DNA of 64,000 nt, taken from NCBI RefSeq assembly GCF_901000735.1, contig NC_081545.1, positions 32,481,634-32,545,633 on the forward strand, in the 5' to 3' direction. Under the pieces are notes generated by a model. That model was not told the DNA's origin, did no database searches, and saw nothing but the letters and a program-made list of their open reading frames with translations. Positions 24,799 to 35,227 of this stretch are shown here, piece by piece. The stretch comes from Corylus avellana (lineage: Eukaryota; Streptophyta; Magnoliopsida; Fagales; Betulaceae). The position numbers were made by a program, and so were the translations under genes. Positions within the stretch are counted from its first letter, which is position 1. Every line of letters starts with the position of its first letter.

Positions 24799-26558
24799 GA
24801 ACTATGTGTCATTTATGTCACTACTTATGCCTGAAGAAACAGTTTAGTTGAGATGTTAGACATTTTGCCACAGGAGAAAATGTCTTGTTTTTGGGTACTT
24901 ATCAGTTGTTCAGTTTGTCGTGGCCGGGTGGCAAAAATTGCAGGCCACCTATTTCTTAGTCCTAACTTGTTTGTTTAATTATTGGTGAGTTTTCTCGGCT
25001 TCCAAGTCTCTCAACGTATAAAACTTTGTCTCCGCCGCTGCATGCGATGGATGACCTTGAACCCTTCGTAAATAAGAAAAAGTCAAACTGATTAATATAG
25101 CAGAGGAAATAGTTAGAGTGGTTTCCTATGGACTTTCTATGTGCATGGAAGAAAAAGCTAATTTGTGTTTTACTATATATTATCATCCAAAAGAAAATAA
25201 ATAAAGTTGTTTTTGTAAAGTCTTAATCTAGGGGTTAATTAACCAATACAAGCCATGCCTTTTCTTGCTACCTATCGATCCAATTAAGTCAATTTTTGTA
25301 AACAATTGGCTTGTGCATCAAAGTCTCTAGCGAAGCTTCGATCAATCCATTAAAAGTAAGTATACCAAAACTTGAATTACACATAAGTACTTAAATCATT
25401 AATCCCCCCGTAATCTCGTTTTCACCAAAACTTGCTTGTCAAATGATCATCATTTCAACCCAACAACAAATTTTGTCCGCATCCGACCAGGGAAGAAGAC
25501 AAAAGCAATGTGAAACTCACACCCTATGCTTTCAACTCCATCAAAGGCTTCAAGCCACGTATGGGGTACAAGTACACCTGCTTCATACCCACAAAGACGT
25601 ACGTTTACACGTAATTCTTCTCTTGCTGCTTGTTTTACATGGGAAAATACATGTAATAAAATTACATGCTTTAATTTAGAAGAAAATTTTATTAGTTGAG
25701 TAATGATTGATCCTACGGAAGAGTGAGATAAGATTAATATATATTAAACAAATAGAGAGATAATAATTTCCCCTTAGATTAATCAAGTTTTTGGGGGAGA
25801 AGGTTATGAAAAGGAAATCAGATGACGACTTATTATAAATTTTTTAAAAAAAAAAAATAGTCATAGACTCATAGGATCATCTTTTTTGCCTAGATTAGTA
25901 TGCAATAATTGAATATTGCTTTAAATAACGCTAAAGTAATCCTTTCCCTTTCAGGAAACAATATATAATTATGCACCCGCCAAGCGTGGCACTGCTAGCT
26001 ATTTTGAGGAATTTCAATCGTCTTGGCAACCCTAATGATCCGACGGCCGAGGCTCACTCACACCGTCAGAGGTCAACACAGCAAACGAGAGGAATAGACA
26101 GTGCCGCCACTGCCGTCGGTGAGCCAAGAAAATCGGCCCACTTGGGAAGTTCTGATTGGGTGCGTGACAAAAGTTCGGCACCAAACAGTGTAAGTGGGTT
26201 TTGAACTTTTGACCCATTATAAGCTGAGCTGGCATGTGGGCCCTGCTTCCCGTGTTCCGACATGAGGCCGCCATTGGAGACAGAAACGTGTCCAAAATTG
26301 GTTCGTGGAAAAGTCTTACAAAAGTAAAAGAAGGAGAAATAGGGTTCGATCCATCATAATAAAAAATAAATAAAAAAATCATGCCACCCAATTAAAGACT
26401 AATCAACATTATTAACAACTGTCAGATATAACAGAACTTGACATTAGTATGTGAAACAAATAACTACAACCCATCAGGGCTTGGAAACAAATTTCATCAA
26501 AAAAATTTGTTCTTTTTTTCTTATTTTCTTTTTGGGTTTTCAATTCCATTAAAGAGCT
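24799..26558. other. Intergenic region with one unresolved open segment
   Basis: No firm gene. On plus, 25447-25614 is open for 55 codons without a Met. It encodes NVKLTPYAFNSIKGF and YKYTCFIPTKTYVYT before a stop. It reads more like protein than the neighbouring noise but I do not recognise it. The segment 25971-26280 is GC-richer and non-repetitive, with no recognisable frame. Confidence 0.35.
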
Positions 26559-26663
26559 GTCCTCAAGAGGTAGTTCAATCGGCTGAGACCACACTTAATG
26601 AAATCGAGTTCACTAGTTCGAATAATTTTTTTCCTCTTGTACGGACATGTCAAAAAAAAAATA
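26559..26663 (+). mobile_element. tRNA-derived SINE with target-site duplication
   Basis: Plus-strand copy starting CCTCAAGAGGTAGTTCAATC (A-box region), then CTAGTTCGAATAA (B-box region), CTCTTGTACGGACATGTC and an A tail. Flanked by CATTAAAGAGCT (26547-26558) and CATTGAAGAGCT (26664-26675), 11 of 12 identical. Confidence 0.85.
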
Positions 26664-26924
26664 CATTGAAGAGCTTTGAGAGTAATGACTCTTTTAGTAT
26701 CTTTTAGTTGTAGAAAATCTCAATTAGTCAATATTTATTAATTCTATTTTGGGGAATTAGGTACCGATTAATGGGTGCTCTAAAAGCTTTAGCTGCCAAC
26801 AGATTAGTGCAACCTAAATAAATGATTTGGTTAAACATATTTAAGGCTGTGGAGCCTGAAGGAACATTATTAGAAGAAAAAAAAGGGATTTCATCATTAA
26901 TGGGATGGTTAATTAACATCAAAT
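26664..26924. other. Spacer between SINE and hAT-like MITE
   Basis: No gene or repeat recognised. It contains the SINE and MITE duplications at its ends. Confidence 0.4.
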
Positions 26925-27324
26925 TAGGGCGGACTCAAGCCGTAGGTGGATTAGGCGGCCGCCTAGGGTCCCAATTTAATTGGGCACGAAACCACAGCCG
27001 GCCCTAGGTTTTTTCCTAGAAAAAAACCTAGAAAGAAAAAACTAGACCTGTGGGAGAGGAGGGAGGGAATCAAATAATAATAAAGACATTATTAAATAAA
27101 ATCTAATCTTAAACCTTCAGTTCTTGAAGGTAGAATTGAAGGTTGTGGGTGGATATTTTTTTGGCCTTGTGAGGAGCATTGAGCAACCAAAATTTTGGAC
27201 AGTAAGAAATTTTGCATCCCAAAAAGCGAACAGAATTATTTTTAAATAAAAATATAATACTAATATTATTATATCCCACTTAAACTTTTCACCTTAAGCC
27301 TCAAAAAATATTGAGCCAGCCCTA
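26925..27324. mobile_element. hAT-like MITE, 400 bp
   Basis: Terminal inverted repeats of 13 bp, TAGGGCGGACTCA and (reversed) TAGGGCTGGCTCA, 11 of 13 identical. Flanked by an 8-bp duplication, CATCAAAT (26917-26924) and CATCAAAC (27325-27332), 7 of 8 identical. Contains a GC-rich palindrome GGCGGCCGCC near 26955 and no coding frame. Confidence 0.75.
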
Positions 27325-27474
27325 CATCAAACCGTTCGAAACTAGCATTGGGAAAAGTTTATCATATGCTTTTGGGCTGCTTGATTAAAAGTGGAAATAA
27401 ATTATCATTGAAAAAAAAAAAAAAATCTTATCTTTGAGTTTGGAGAGCAAAGATGATGCAAATAAAGTGATTAC

Positions 27475-27591
27475 TGTCCCTCAAAGGGTAGCTCAATTGG
27501 CTGTGAACTACGCCTCACGAAACGGAGGTCACTAGTTCGAATCCTCTTCCCCTTTCTTTATGTAGACATGTAAAAAAAAAAAAAAAAGAGT
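27475..27591 (+). mobile_element. tRNA-derived SINE with target-site duplication
   Basis: Plus-strand copy with GGTAGCTCAATTGGCTG (A-box region), CACTAGTTCGAATCC (B-box region), a CTCTTCCCC stretch, TAGACATGT and a 15-16 base A tail. Flanked by TGATTAC at 27468-27474 and 27592-27598. The best-preserved copy of the family. Confidence 0.85.
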
Positions 27592-27597
27592 TGATTA

Positions 27598-27598
<1 letters not shown>

Positions 27599-27636
<38 letters not shown>

Positions 27637-28004
27637 GTGTCCTTCGTCAGCACAAGGGGGTACAATGTGTCAAATCAATGCCACAAATATATATATTTTT
27701 TTAAAAAAAGTTGAAAATATAACTAGATAATGTTATCTCTTATCTCATGCTGTCGAAGTCAATGGAGAGATGTGTGTAGTGTGGTTTATCTCTTACATGT
27801 TTTTTAAAATATAGGTGAGAATGATACCTTTGTTTTTTAATACGTGTTAGTTTTATGGATTTTTTTTTTCAATCCAATTTGAAAGAAAATTTTGTCTCAA
27901 ACTCTATTAATTCTATTAAAAAGTATGTGCTTCTAGCTCACATGTTTAAAGACACATTATAGTTTTATAAATTAGATTCAAAGAAATTTTTTCAACCCAA
28001 TTTA
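27599..28004. repeat. (TA)n microsatellite and half foldback copy
   Basis: A (TA)n run occupies about 27601-27632. From about 27870 to 28000 lies a degraded half copy of the foldback family seen at 17191-17433 (CACATGTTTAAAGACACATTATAG and TTCAACCCAATTT blocks). No gene. Confidence 0.5.
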
Positions 28005-28543
28005 GGGTGCATTTGACATTGCGATTTTATAGACAAAAAGTGCGATTTAAAACTAAATCGTAAAAAATAGTTTGTTTGAAATTGTATTTTGAAAAAATTG
28101 CGATTTGAATAACATAAAAAATTTACGTTTTTTTTTATTTTTTTGAAAATAAATAATTTTAAAGGATAAATTGCGACTTTAAAAGCCAAATTGTAATTTT
28201 GTCAAACACTATTTTTAAATATCATTTTTTTAAATTGCACTTTGTGAAGTTTCAAATTCAATCGGACTCTTATAAGAGGCAGAGAGAGAGAGAGAGACTG
28301 AAAGAAAGAACGAAAGAGTGAGAATGAAAAAGATTTAGAGAGATTAACCTGGATGCCGGCTGATTGGAGCTCCGGTGGAGGCTAAGCACTGCTACGTGAG
28401 AGACTAAGAGTGCGAGTCTAAGGGGAGAGGAGAGCACGAGTCTGAGATGACTCAGAGGAGAGTGCGAGTGTGTGAGATGTGCAATTTTAAAAAGTGGCAA
28501 TTTCAAAAATGCAATTTTTAAAATCGTACTCCCAAACAGGCAC
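28005..28543. mobile_element. PIF/Harbinger-like MITE with TTA duplication
   Basis: The left end is GGGTGCATTTGACATTGCGA and the right end, reversed, is GTGCCTGTTTGGGAGTACGA. Both run into GATTTT-rich subterminal sequence with repeated GCGATTT words. Flanked by TTA on both sides (28002-28004, 28544-28546), as expected for PIF/Harbinger MITEs. The interior at 28278-28470 is GA-rich and unlike the arms. Confidence 0.55.
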
Positions 28544-29860
28544 TTAGAGAAAAACTGTATCGTTGCAATTGCGCCAACTTATTTAAAATTAATAAATTTA
28601 TTCTGTAGGATGTCATGACACACATTTGTCCAAGAATTATAGACCACATAAGGTAGGAGTTGCAACCAACTACCGAATGATATGATAGAGAATCAAATCT
28701 TGGGGAGGGGGTAGATCCTGGTTGGTTGACTTGGTTTGTTGTTTAAACAAGGATCCTCCCTTATTCCTAATTTGTTTAAATAATATCTATAATTCCTTTT
28801 TTTAGTATTAATGTGAAGGGCATGGGCATGTTAAAATAGACCCTCCCGGCCATGGCTAGAGACTGTCCATTTAGATGATTGACCAAAATATTTAAGACAT
28901 TTTCTGATGATGTTAGTTGTGATGTTAGAATCCCATTGATATCAAATCTACTTTTTAGGGTTCGTCAAAGATTGATGAACAAGTGTGCATATTGGCAGTC
29001 AAATTGCAAACATAATCCCCTTTGTTTATGGGAGACAATGGGGAAGCAGTCAAATTGGAAATCTAAGATTTTAAGAAACATACAATTAATGGGCCTTGCA
29101 TGGCAATTGGGTTGGGCATCTAGTGGGTCACTTTGATAGAATATCAATTGTATTCATATTGGGCTAGTCAAAATAGCCGAAATTATTGTAACAAAAAAAT
29201 AAATAGTCTCAACCGACTAACCGCTTTCTAAAAAATGATACACTTTTAAAATGTAACTAAACACATGCTTGGCAGTCGCCCGCCTAGTGATTTGGCAGCC
29301 TTGCGATGGCCCCGCCATATTACTATTGTGTGGTGACTAACACTAGACAACTACCACTATGAAGCTTCAACAACCTCTATTTCATTGATTTGTTTGGAAA
29401 CACTTGTCAGTTTTTGGTTTTTAGGAAATACTTCTCAAAGCTTTAGTAAAGGAATTTTCTTTTGTAAACTCCACATCTAACACTTTTTTCAAATGTGGTT
29501 TAAACCAAAATAATTTTCAATTTTTACTTTTTTTCATAACTCTTTTCAAAACTCAAAACACTTCTCCAAACTTTTACTAGACCAATAGGTCTTATGAATA
29601 ATGTTACATATTTACACACAAAATCAAAGAGAACATTTTCCGAAAGCAATTTATTACCGAACTTGATTTCTTGTTTGCTACACTTTTATCTTACCTTTAA
29701 AAATATAAGCAATGACTACATTTACCTTATATAATAATAAATGAGTTAATTGAGCAGCTCGTGTGTGAATTCGTTCGAAGAATAAATAAAATTTACAGCT
29801 CTACTCTCAATCATGTAGGAACATTTTAAACTTGAAATATGCGTAGTTGTAAAAACAAGG
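28544..29860. other. Intergenic region
   Basis: No gene supported and no bounded repeat recognised. The 85-codon plus frame at 28879-29136 and its antisense frame have no domain similarity. Confidence 0.4.
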
Positions 29861-30202
29861 GTTTGTTTAGGTTTACGACTTCAAAACCTACGATTTTAAA
29901 AGTAGTAATTTTAAAACGTGCGATTTGTAAACCCGATTATAAAAATGACGTTAAGTATTTGATAAAATTGCAATTTGACTTTTAAAATTGTGCATTTTTT
30001 TTAAATACACGATATTGCATGCGATTCGAAAATGTAATTTTTTTTTTTTTTTTTTTACATTTTCAAATCACAATTTAAAATTAAAAAAAAAAAAAAAACG
30101 CACTTTCAAATAATAGAAGAAGAAAAAAAAAAAATTATGTAACTTCTTTTAAAATTGCATTTTTAATATGTAAAATCAAAGTAATAAACACACTCTTAGC
30201 AA
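29861..30202. mobile_element. GCGATTT-type MITE, degraded
   Basis: Contains ACGACTT, CTACGATTTTAAAAG, CGTGCGATTTGTAA and, at the right, TAAACACACTCTTAGC. These match the terminal and subterminal style of the element at 28005-28543 and the remnant near 3800-3925. Borders are approximate. Confidence 0.45.
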
Positions 30203-30507
30203 AGTTAGCATGCATAATAAAACAAGAAATAGCACATTATGGTGATTCTCTTGTAATGTAATTCTTACTATTGAAACATGATTTTGAAATTTTTCAGAGT
30301 TCCTAATTTTTCATATTTATATCTAATTTTTATCACAAAACAAAAAAATAAAAAACAAAACAACACGATCCAACGGTCAAAATACATTTATTGTGTGCTT
30401 ATGTTGGGCTCCCTCAACACACCTATTAATTGAATTACTTTGGTAAGTTATAATACCCTTAAATTGGAATAAATGTAGCATGGAACATTTAAACAGAGCT
30501 ACGTGTA
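30203..30507 (+). promoter_or_regulatory. Upstream flank of the PPR gene
   Basis: AT-rich sequence before the PPR start. No convincing TATA box or repeat border. Inferred promoter by position only. Confidence 0.3.
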
Positions 30508-32160
30508 ATGATCCGAAAGAGAACAAACGACAGGAGCGCCAACCGTCCCCAACGGTCGAGCCTATGGCAAAACTGCACCAACCTGCGAGGTCTGAAACAA
30601 GTCCATGCTTTTATGCTCGTCAACGGCTTCAACTCCAACCCCTTTGCTCTCAGAGAACTCATTTTCGCCAGCGCGATTGCTATTTCAGGTACCATAAGAT
30701 ATGCGCACCAACTGTTCGCTCATATTACCGAACCAGACATCTTCATGTGGAATACCATTATCAGAGGCTCCGCTCAGAGCCTCAACCCTTTAAACGCGAT
30801 TTCTCTTTATACCCAGATGGAGAAGCGGCACGTAAAGCCTGATGACTTCACTTTTCCGTTCGTGCTCAAGGCCTGCACTAAGCTTTCTTGGGTGAAGATG
30901 GGGTTTGGGATTCATGGGAGGGTGGTGAAGTATGGGTTCGAATCGAATACTTTTCTGAGGAATACCCTTATTTATTTTCATGCTAATTGTGGGGATTTGA
31001 GTGTTGCGAGAACGCTTTTTGATGGGTCGGCGAAAAGGGATGTTGTACCTTGGTCAGCTTTGACAGCCGGGTATGCGAGGCGAGGGGAGCTGGGTCTTGC
31101 GAGGCAACTTTTTGATGAAATGCCGGATAAAGATTTGGTGTCTTGGAATGTGATGATAACGGGGTATGTGAAGCAAGGGCATATGGAGAGCGCGAGGAAA
31201 CTCTTTGATGAGGTCCCAAAGAAAGATATCGTGACTTGGAATGCGATGATTGCAGGGTATGTGCTTTGCAGATCGCATGAGCAGGCATTGGAGATGTTTG
31301 AGGAGATGAGAAGTGTGGGAGAGAGGCCGGATGAGGTGACCATGTTGAGTCTGTTGTCTGCTTGTGCGGATTTGGGAGATTTAGATGTTGGGCAGAAGAT
31401 ACACTACAAAGTTTTGGAATTGTGTTCGGGAGATTTGAGCATTTTACTTGGGAATGCACTTATAGATATGTATGCCAAGTGTGGAAGTATTGAGAGAGCA
31501 CTTGATGTGTTCCGGGGGATGAGAGAAAGAGATGTGTCTACTTGGAATTCAGTAATAGGAGGCTTGGCTTTCCATGGCCATGCTGAGGAATCAATCAATC
31601 TGTTTATCAAGATGAGGAGGTTGAAAATCAGGCCAAATGAGATAACTTTCGTTGGAGTCTTGGTTGCATGCAGTCATGCTGGAAAAGTTGAAGAGGGGCG
31701 AGGATACTTTAGTCTTATGACAAATGAGTACAAAATTGAGCCAAACATTAGGCATTGTGGGTGTATGGTGGACCTGCTAGGGCGAGCTGGGCAATTAAAT
31801 GAAGCATTTGAGTTCATAGACTCGATGGAGATTGAACCCAATGCCATTGTTTGGAGGACTCTGCTTGGGGCATGCAGAACTCATGGAAATGTCGAGTTGG
31901 GACAGCGTGCAAATGAGCGGCTACTTGAAATGAGAAGGGACCAGAGTGGGGATTATGTTCTTCTATCTAACATATATGCTTCACGAGGTCAGTGGGATGG
32001 GGTTGAGAAGGTGAGAAAATTGATGGATGACAGTGGGGTGAGGAAAGAGCCTGGCTGTAGCCTAATTGAAGCTGATGACAGAGCTCTTATGCAGTTTTTA
32101 TTTGATTCAAAGCCTAAGTTGAATTCGAGAAACCATATATCTTGTGTTTCAAATAGGTAA
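30508..32160 (+). CDS. PLS-class pentatricopeptide repeat protein, E-type (At5g15300-like)
   Basis: Intronless 550-residue protein. PPR proteins bind organellar RNA in a base-specific way, and E-type members usually support RNA editing or processing in mitochondria or plastids. The start MIRKRTNDR followed by LWQNC.N...LKQVHA agrees with my recollection of Arabidopsis At5g15300 (548 residues), supporting this ATG. The middle is a series of P, L and S repeats with typical phrases: PDIFMWNTIIRGSAQS, DLVSWNVMITGYVKQG, DIVTWNAMIAGYV, LGNALIDMYAKCGSIERA, DVSTWNSVIGGLAFHG, HCGCMVDLLGRAGQL. The end shows the E region: IEPNAIVWRTLLGACRTHGN, YVLLSNIYASRGQWDGV, VRKEPGCSLIE. No DYW domain follows, so any editing role would need a partner. 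The specific RNA target is unknown. No internal stop or frameshift. Confidence 0.95.
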   Translation: MIRKRTNDRSANRPQRSSLWQNCTNLRGLKQVHAFMLVNGFNSNPFALRELIFASAIAISGTIRYAHQLFAHITEPDIFMWNTIIRGSAQSLNPLNAISLYTQMEKRHVKPDDFTFPFVLKACTKLSWVKMGFGIHGRVVKYGFESNTFLRNTLIYFHANCGDLSVARTLFDGSAKRDVVPWSALTAGYARRGELGLARQLFDEMPDKDLVSWNVMITGYVKQGHMESARKLFDEVPKKDIVTWNAMIAGYVLCRSHEQALEMFEEMRSVGERPDEVTMLSLLSACADLGDLDVGQKIHYKVLELCSGDLSILLGNALIDMYAKCGSIERALDVFRGMRERDVSTWNSVIGGLAFHGHAEESINLFIKMRRLKIRPNEITFVGVLVACSHAGKVEEGRGYFSLMTNEYKIEPNIRHCGCMVDLLGRAGQLNEAFEFIDSMEIEPNAIVWRTLLGACRTHGNVELGQRANERLLEMRRDQSGDYVLLSNIYASRGQWDGVEKVRKLMDDSGVRKEPGCSLIEADDRALMQFLFDSKPKLNSRNHISCVSNR

Positions 32161-32612
32161 ATACGTTATTCAGAAATAACCAAACAACAGTATTAACTGC
32201 ATGTATCATGACATTTTTTCTTCTTTAAGCTGCTTTGGTATCCCGATTTATTCATCAATAGATCGACAAACCAGAAAGTTTTGGATTGGTTGCTGAGAGA
32301 ACCCTTTGTTGGTTTCTAACTTTCTATACTCCTCTATGTCAACACATTATCTAAGTTTCAATTAATAAGAAGGAGGCTTCATTTTTCAGTATTTAATTAT
32401 ATGTGCATTGCTGCCAGAGGATTGCGTGGCTGCCATCCACGTCTGTCCTGTTTATGTACTCCGTCTCAAAATAGGTAATAACCTTTCCTTTTTCATTTGT
32501 CTCAAATTATATGGCACTTTTTGAAATAGAAATTCACACCTTTTCAATTTCTTATTTACCGTGACAATTAAAGTAAACAAGGTTCTTATCATAAGTCATG
32601 CTACCTTTAATG

Positions 32613-32662
<50 letters not shown>

Positions 32663-32668
32663 TCTATA

Positions 32669-32726
<58 letters not shown>

Positions 32727-33353
32727 ATCTATACCATGAAAGAGGCCTTTGGTTTCCGTGGTTTGATGTACTGTTCTTCGTTGGATCAGAAGTTTACTTT
32801 GTACTGTTGAGCTTGTCTTTTTCCATTCGAAATATCTCTCTAATTCCATATAGTTATTATAAGATACAATGGTGCCATGTCACAACGTATAGTTATATCA
32901 TTTTCTATTATCTCTTTTTCAAATGTTATCATCACCGAATGGTTAGTTAAACTAGGCTCTTGAACAAGTTAAACTAGGAACTTTAGGTGTTGTTTAATAT
33001 TAAAAAATGGAAAGATCATATCCATCATGATCTTTGGACCACAGGTCCTAAGGAATCATTCTAACTACTACTCCCTTGGAAAGATAAATAAGACGAGGTT
33101 GGGATCTCCTGCAAAAATAACAAATATTTTAACTTTGCTTATCACGTGTAAAACCAGAAAATACATGGAATTTCAAGCCCAAATAAATTAAGTGGAATAC
33201 AGGGCATTTAGCAAAGAAGAAACGTAAAAATCAACTGGATAAGACGAGTCATATTCATGATTTATACATGATTCACTCTTTGCACACACAAACAAACTGC
33301 AGACAACACACTTGCGTAATTGAAATGTATGATGATGATCTTAATTTGATCTA
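32161..33353. other. Spacer between convergent PPR and CASP genes
   Basis: Holds the 3' flanks of both genes and a compound microsatellite (32613-32738, listed separately). Nothing else is recognised. Confidence 0.5.
32613..32738 (+). repeat. Compound (TA)n(TG)n microsatellite, duplicated
   Basis: Two rounds of the same compound structure: (TA)n then (TG)n then ATCTATACCAT, a longer (TA)n, (TG)n and again ATCTATACCAT. The repeated 11-base anchor shows that a unit was duplicated, not just slipped. All reading frames across it are artefacts (YIYIY and VCVCV translations). Confidence 0.85.
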
Positions 33354-34144
33354 TCAACGTCGAGAAAGGGCCACAGCTGATAAGAGGATTAGGAGTATAA
33401 ACGCAACAACGCCTAGAAAGGATCCAATCAAAGAGCCAGAAGTGCGCTCGCAAAAGGAGTTGAACTGTTGACAGATGGCTAACCAATTTGCCTTTGCATT
33501 CCCCTTGTGCGCCAAGTACACGATAGATGCTGCTGCAGAAGCTCCCGCCGTCAAAAGGCCTAGCATTGCCTATAATATATAATAAACAAGAGTGAAAACT
33601 CTCAAATAAGAGAACTTTTCAACAAAACAATAAGGTTACCAAGTTAAGGTGGTATTTGAAGGAATCTGAAAAGACAACAATGATGCTGCAATCTTGAAGG
33701 ATTTACCGTGTCAAGGAAAATGAAGAGAATCCTACTTCTTTCCGCACTGCTCCTCAGAATGTGGAAGATAGAAAGAGGGAGAGAAAGTAGGAGATAGGCG
33801 GATACAATGGAATTCGCAACCACAAAAAACCTGTTCCAATAGACACAAATATCAGTTAACACATGCAAAATGATCAAATATTGTTGGAAAAGATCATATT
33901 GTTTATAAATAGGAAGGCATACGTACGTAAACATTGGCAGATCATTGTACTCAGCCCTGAATCGAACGAACCGTGTGACAAAAGGAAGTGTTTCATTAGT
34001 TGTTGCCATGGCTATGGCACTCCCGATGGTACCAGGAATTGCAACTATTCTTATAATGAAGTCAAGGATGGACACCCCTCTGTTCAAGCCACCCCTTTTG
34101 GGAGAACTCTTCCCCACACCAAGCTCAATTGCATCTGCCTTCAT
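33354..34144 (-). CDS. Casparian strip membrane domain protein (CASP)
   Basis: Four-transmembrane plasma-membrane scaffold; in the endodermis CASPs define where the lignin Casparian strip forms. Minus-strand exons: 34144-33927 (218 nt), 33830-33707 (124 nt), 33569-33354, all GT-AG, giving 185 residues. Membrane segments at about 26-47, 73-96, 107-132 and 162-182. The first extracellular loop has ETLPF..RFVRF.AEYNDLP, the second [13 protein letters not shown] with two Cys (147, 154), both hallmarks of true CASPs as opposed to CASP-like proteins. Conserved charged residues in TM1 (Arg32) and TM3 (Asp113) are present. The start MKADAIELG matches rosid CASPs; an upstream in-frame ATG at 34195 would add 17 residues and is less likely. 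A TATA box sits at 34238-34247. By gene order it is the counterpart of Arabidopsis CASP5 (At5g15290), from memory. Confidence 0.95.
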
Positions 34145-34237
34145 TTTTGCTTGGAAAGGTCTACAACTTTCCAAGGAATTTGAGTTGATGATCAAACTTG
34201 AGTAATGTGCACTTATAGGAAGAGGAATGCAAAAGGG

Positions 34238-34247
34238 TATTTATATA
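34238..34247 (-). promoter_or_regulatory. TATA box of the CASP gene
   Basis: The minus strand reads TATATAAATA, about 95 bases upstream of the chosen ATG. It predicts a short leader of roughly 60 bases. Confidence 0.65.
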
Positions 34248-35107
34248 CATGCAATATTGCAAGCTCTTGCTATTCCACCAAGCAGAATTTTCAACTGGTA
34301 GTTAGGGTTGGTAGCTAGCTATCAAGACTACAGTGACTTGCAATTAAGTTGCAACCTCAATTAATCCAAAGGAAAATATTTTCTTCATCAAATCCATGCG
34401 TCATTCTCTGAGTTCACAGCTAGTTTTAGGGTTATTTTAAGGACTACCTGCCCATACTTGCTCTATCTTTTATGTATTTTAAGCTAAATATAAGGTCACC
34501 ATGCACCTTTTCCAACTCCACCATAGGCATAGGCCCTTATCCTTAATTCCTTATCCTTCTACACCACACAGACATGCTAAGAAGCTTCCCATTATGGGGC
34601 AGTTAGACATCTAGGCACCAAAATCTTAGGAACATGTGGGAGGTTGAGTTGTTGTATAATTGTTGATGCATCTATAATGTATTTGAACCAATCCATTTTG
34701 ATTTCACCCTCGTAACATGAGCAGAAAGGAGATAGAATAGAATACCTTCTGCTCTTGAAAAAACATTCAATGGGGAGATTATTTATATATTCCTCGTACT
34801 TTCCTATAAATTATAATGTTACAATGGTTAAGAGTTGTCGAGGAAAAGTAGTATAGTTTAATAAGATGCACAGAAAGGTCGACCAATGACTGGAGTCGTT
34901 GAATTGATGTTGTTGTTTTTTTTTTCCTTTCTTTTGGTAACAAACAGAGATGCAATGGGGAGAGAGAACAACATCATTAGTGATCTAACATGATGATAAA
35001 GATGTTGAGTTTAAATCCATTAAATATTCTATATAGTTTATTAAAATACTAATTAAATAATTAAATTCGTTATTTTTTATTTAATTAAACTTTTAGGACA
35101 ACTAATA
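34248..35107. other. CASP upstream region
   Basis: No gene. The part next to 34248 is likely the CASP promoter. A degenerate repeat at about 34985-35095 resembles those at 1120-1260, 4900-5010 and 10938-11045. Confidence 0.4.
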
Positions 35108-35215
35108 TTTATATATTTTGACATGTCTACGCAAGGGAGAGATAGGGGATTCGAACTAATGACCTCCATTTCATAAAGCGTAATCTCTCACCGATTAAAC
35201 TACCCCTTAGAGACA
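35108..35215 (-). mobile_element. tRNA-derived SINE with target-site duplication
   Basis: The minus strand reads AAGGGGTAGTTTAATCGGTG (A-box region), TAGTTCGAATCCCC (B-box region), GCGTAGACATGTC and an A-rich end. Flanked by GGACAACTAATA (35096-35107) and GGACAATTAATA (35216-35227), 11 of 12 identical. Confidence 0.85.
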
Positions 35216-35227
35216 GGACAATTAATA

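Noticed and set aside
27475..27560. tRNA gene
   Set aside because: A-box-like and B-box-like blocks are present, but there is no full cloverleaf or acceptor stem. The sequence continues into a SINE body with A tail and target duplication.
28270..28506. Ser/Leu-rich small protein on minus
   Set aside because: Low-complexity translation of a GA-rich segment inside a MITE.
30790..31610. Antisense ORFs opposite the PPR gene
   Set aside because: Shadows of a long, well-conserved coding exon; no independent domain or start context.
32561..32950. Protein-coding gene
   Set aside because: The frame is made by TA/TG microsatellites (YIYIY, VCVCV) with equal frames on the other strand.
34145..34195. 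Upstream in-frame ATG as the CASP start
   Set aside because: It adds 17 residues unlike CASP N-termini. The ATG at 34144 gives the typical MKA start and family length.
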